From positions 1 to 7,352 of the forward strand of contig SOIC01000147.1 of NCBI GenBank assembly GCA_004377275.1: 7,352 nt of DNA, in the 5' to 3' direction. Under the pieces are notes generated by a model. That model was not told the origin of the DNA and did not search any database. It worked only from the letters and a program-made list of their open reading frames with translations. The stretch is from Dehalococcoidia bacterium (lineage in GTDB: Bacteria > Chloroflexota > Dehalococcoidia > E44-bin15). Shown here in pieces: positions 5,084 through 7,352 of this stretch. Within the stretch, counting starts at the first letter, position 1. Each line of letters opens with the position of its first letter. A program made the position numbers and the translations under genes.

Positions 5084-7352
5084 GTGAATAGCAACGAAAT
5101 TCGTGAGGCGTTCCTTCATTTTTTTGAGGAGAAGGGGCACGAGAGGATTCCTGGCTCCTCACTGGTGCCGAAGTCGGACCCCACCCTGCTGTTAACCACT
5201 GCAGGCATGGTTCAATTCAAGCGCTATTTCACCGGTGAAGCAACCCCCCACAACCCCCGCATGACATCCTGTCAGAAGTGTTTCCGCGCCACGGATATCG
5301 ACTCCGTGGGCAACGCCAAGCACCTCACCTTCTTCGAGATGCTGGGTAATTTCAGCGTGGGCGACTATTTTAAAATAGAGGCTATTCAGTGGGCGTGGGA
5401 GTTTGTAACCCAGAGATTGAAGCTGTCCCCGCAGCGCCTCTGGGTCACCATATTCCTCGATGACGATGAGGCTTTCGATTACTGGCAGGAAGTGGGCTTC
5501 CCCAAGGAGAGGATCCTTCGCTTTGGGGAGGAGGACAATTTCTGGGGGCCCGCCGGTGAGACCGGGCCCTGTGGGCCATGCAGCGAGCTTCACTACGACC
5601 TTGGCGAGGGCATTGGCTGTGGCAGGCCTGATTGTGGCCCGAACTGCGAATGCGGCCGCTTCATCGAGATCTGGAACCTGGTCTTTACCCAGTATGATCA
5701 GCAAGCGGATGGGCGGCGCCTACCCCTCCCCAAGCCAAACATCGATACCGGAATGGGTCTGGAGCGAACCGCAGCAGCGATGCAAGGGGTGGCATCGGTT
5801 TATGATACCGACCTCTTCGCCCCTATAATAAAGCGCGTCTGTGAGCTGGCAGGCAAAAGCTATGGGGAGGATGAGGACACCGATAGGGCGATGAGGATAG
5901 TGGCAGAGCACGGGCGTGCCATCGCCTTCCTCATCGGCGACGGAGTTATGCCCTCCAATGAAGGAAGAGGCTACGTGCTGCGGCGGGTGCTGCGGCGCGC
6001 TACCCTCTTCGGCAGGAAGCTGGGGGTGGAGGAGCAATTCCTCGGCTCGCTGGCGGAGGCTGTTATTGGTAATATGAGTCATGTTTACCCGGAGCTGAAG
6101 CGAGAGCGAAAATCCATCCTCGGCACCATCGCGGCCGAGGAAGATAGGTTCGACCAGACCCTGAATGTAGGCCTCAATCTGCTCGATGGAATTATTGAGG
6201 AAGCCAGGGGCAGCAGGAAAAGCTCGATATCCGGTGAGGATGTCTTTCAATTATATGATACCCACGGCTTCCCAAAGGAGCTTACCGCTGAGATCGCTGC
6301 TGAGCATGGCCTCTCGGTGGACCTGGAGGGCTTTGAAAAGGAGATGGAGCTCCAGCGGGAGCGGGCGCGGATTGTTCTAGGTAAAGCCTCGCTCAGGGGC
6401 ACTGGGAAACTACGGGCGAGGCCTGTTATAGTTGACGTGTCGCTGCGACCAACAAGCTTCATCGGCTACAAATCTTTGAGGCGTGACACCCAGGTAACAG
6501 CCTTAACCGTAGATGGGAAGGCGGTAGAAAGTGTGGAGCAAGGTCAGGAAGTAGGGGTGTATCTCTCTGAGACACCTTTCTATGGTGAGATGGGAGGTCA
6601 AGTAGGCGATATTGGTGAGATTCGTGGCCCCTATGGTCGTCTCACAGTCACCAATACCATTTGGCCCACACCTAAGGTGATAGTCCACCAAGGCAAAGTA
6701 GTTGAAGGACAAATTTCAGTCAACGATGTCGTCATAGTCCAGGTGGACGAAAAACGCCGCCACGACATCGAGCGTAATCACACGGCAACCCACCTTCTCC
6801 AGGCAGCGCTGCGTGAAGTTCTGGGAGATCGTGTGCGCCAGTCAGGCTCCCTGGTAGCCCCCGACCACCTGCGTTTTGACTTCACTCATTCCCGCGCGCC
6901 CACAAAGGAGCAGCTAGCCGAGGTGCAGCGCATCGTCAATGAGAAGATACGCCAGAACCTTAAGGTAACTGCCAAGATGATGCCCTACCAGCAGGCCCTG
7001 GATAAGGGGGCGCTGGCTTTCTTTGAGGAGAAGTATGAGGAAGAGGTGCGGGCGGTAGAGATCGGCAAGCCACCCATCAGCTCTGAGTTATGCGGCGGCA
7101 CCCATGTCAGGGCCACAGGGGAGATCGGCTTCTTCCACGTCGTTGACGAGAGCAGTATCGGGGCCGGGGTGCGCCGCATCGAGGCGGTCACCGGTAGGGG
7201 CGCTGAGCGTTACATCGATGGCCAGCTCTCCATTATCGATGAGGTGGCCGAGGAACTCAGGGCTACGCCGTCGGAGATTAAAAGCCGCATCTCCGCTCTC
7301 CACACCGAAATCGATGCCGAGCGAAAAAGAGCCCTCGCCCTGGAGCGAGAGC
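5084..7352 (+). CDS. alaS: Alanyl-tRNA synthetase (3' truncated by window end)
   Basis: This class II aminoacyl-tRNA synthetase charges tRNA-Ala with alanine in the cytoplasm and hydrolyses mischarged Ser/Gly-tRNA-Ala. The frame runs 756 codons without a stop to the window edge; full-length enzymes are about 870-880 residues, so the C-terminal C-Ala/DHHA1 domain is missing. The catalytic domain shows TTAGMVQFK (38-46, motif 1 region), TSCQKCFRATDID with FFEMLGNFSVGDYF (61-96, motif 2) and DTGMGLERT (221-229, motif 3). The Cys-rich segment GPCGPCSE...CGRPDCGPNCECG (161-191) is a variable insert seen in some bacterial AlaRSs. The editing domain carries the zinc-site residues H566 and H570 (HTATH), C670 and H674 (CGGTH). 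The start is the GTG at 5084: it gives the family N-terminus NSNEIREAFLHFFEEKGH, and no other start codon lies between it and the in-frame stop at 5033-5035. Its Shine-Dalgarno is weak. The gene has its own promoter and is divergent from otsA. Confidence 0.97.
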   Translation, partial: MNSNEIREAFLHFFEEKGHERIPGSSLVPKSDPTLLLTTAGMVQFKRYFTGEATPHNPRMTSCQKCFRATDIDSVGNAKHLTFFEMLGNFSVGDYFKIEAIQWAWEFVTQRLKLSPQRLWVTIFLDDDEAFDYWQEVGFPKERILRFGEEDNFWGPAGETGPCGPCSELHYDLGEGIGCGRPDCGPNCECGRFIEIWNLVFTQYDQQADGRRLPLPKPNIDTGMGLERTAAAMQGVASVYDTDLFAPIIKRVCELAGKSYGEDEDTDRAMRIVAEHGRAIAFLIGDGVMPSNEGRGYVLRRVLRRATLFGRKLGVEEQFLGSLAEAVIGNMSHVYPELKRERKSILGTIAAEEDRFDQTLNVGLNLLDGIIEEARGSRKSSISGEDVFQLYDTHGFPKELTAEIAAEHGLSVDLEGFEKEMELQRERARIVLGKASLRGTGKLRARPVIVDVSLRPTSFIGYKSLRRDTQVTALTVDGKAVESVEQGQEVGVYLSETPFYGEMGGQVGDIGEIRGPYGRLTVTNTIWPTPKVIVHQGKVVEGQISVNDVVIVQVDEKRRHDIERNHTATHLLQAALREVLGDRVRQSGSLVAPDHLRFDFTHSRAPTKEQLAEVQRIVNEKIRQNLKVTAKMMPYQQALDKGALAFFEEKYEEEVRAVEIGKPPISSELCGGTHVRATGEIGFFHVVDESSIGAGVRRIEAVTGRGAERYIDGQLSIIDEVAEELRATPSEIKSRISALHTEIDAERKRALALERE

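Noticed and set aside
5192..6250. Long antisense open frames of 170 and 176 codons on the minus strand opposite alaS
   Set aside because: They lie wholly inside the unmistakable alaS coding sequence, show no recognisable domain, and are explained by codon bias of a GC-rich gene on the other strand.
1..7352. Mobile element, defence island or CRISPR
   Set aside because: No transposase, integrase, spaced direct-repeat array, attachment site or defence domain is visible; all five genes are standard chromosomal families.

Overview
The window looks like an ordinary chromosomal stretch of a bacterium with moderately high GC. It holds five protein genes and no sign of mobile DNA, CRISPR arrays, tRNAs or rRNAs. 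Gene content and protein style hint at Chloroflexota, possibly a Dehalococcoidia-like lineage: a YifB/ComM ATPase, a stand-alone short MscS channel, an OtsA of the HIPWPGPHYW type, and an AlaS with a Cys-rich insert. That placement is inference from recalled sequence style, not from a search.

Layout: (1) 1-1473 (+), 5'-truncated yifB/comM-type Mg-chelatase-like AAA+ ATPase. (2) 1502-2431 (+), small MscS-family mechanosensitive channel, 28 bp downstream with a strong ribosome binding site. (3) 2511-3326 (+), trehalose-6-phosphate phosphatase (otsB), after a 79-bp gap containing an inverted repeat. (4) 3295-4818 (-), trehalose-6-phosphate synthase (otsA), facing otsB tail to tail and overlapping it by 32 bp. 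(5) 4819-5083, a divergent regulatory region with a near-consensus sigma-70-type promoter for alaS, a perfect palindrome on its -35 box, a small leader hairpin and a 9-bp tandem repeat just before the start codon. (6) 5084-7352 (+), alaS (alanyl-tRNA synthetase), cut off by the window end before its C-Ala domain.

Functionally, the middle genes form an osmotic-stress group. OtsA makes trehalose-6-phosphate, OtsB dephosphorylates it to trehalose (a compatible solute), and MscS vents solutes on hypo-osmotic downshock. The two trehalose genes are unusual in being convergent and overlapping rather than in one operon. A 12-pair imperfect inverted repeat spans the overlap and could fold in both transcripts.

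I found no convincing previously undescribed system. The points most worth checking are the overlapping otsB/otsA 3' ends with their inverted repeat, the otsA-alaS divergent control region, and the donor and acceptor specificity of this OtsA type.
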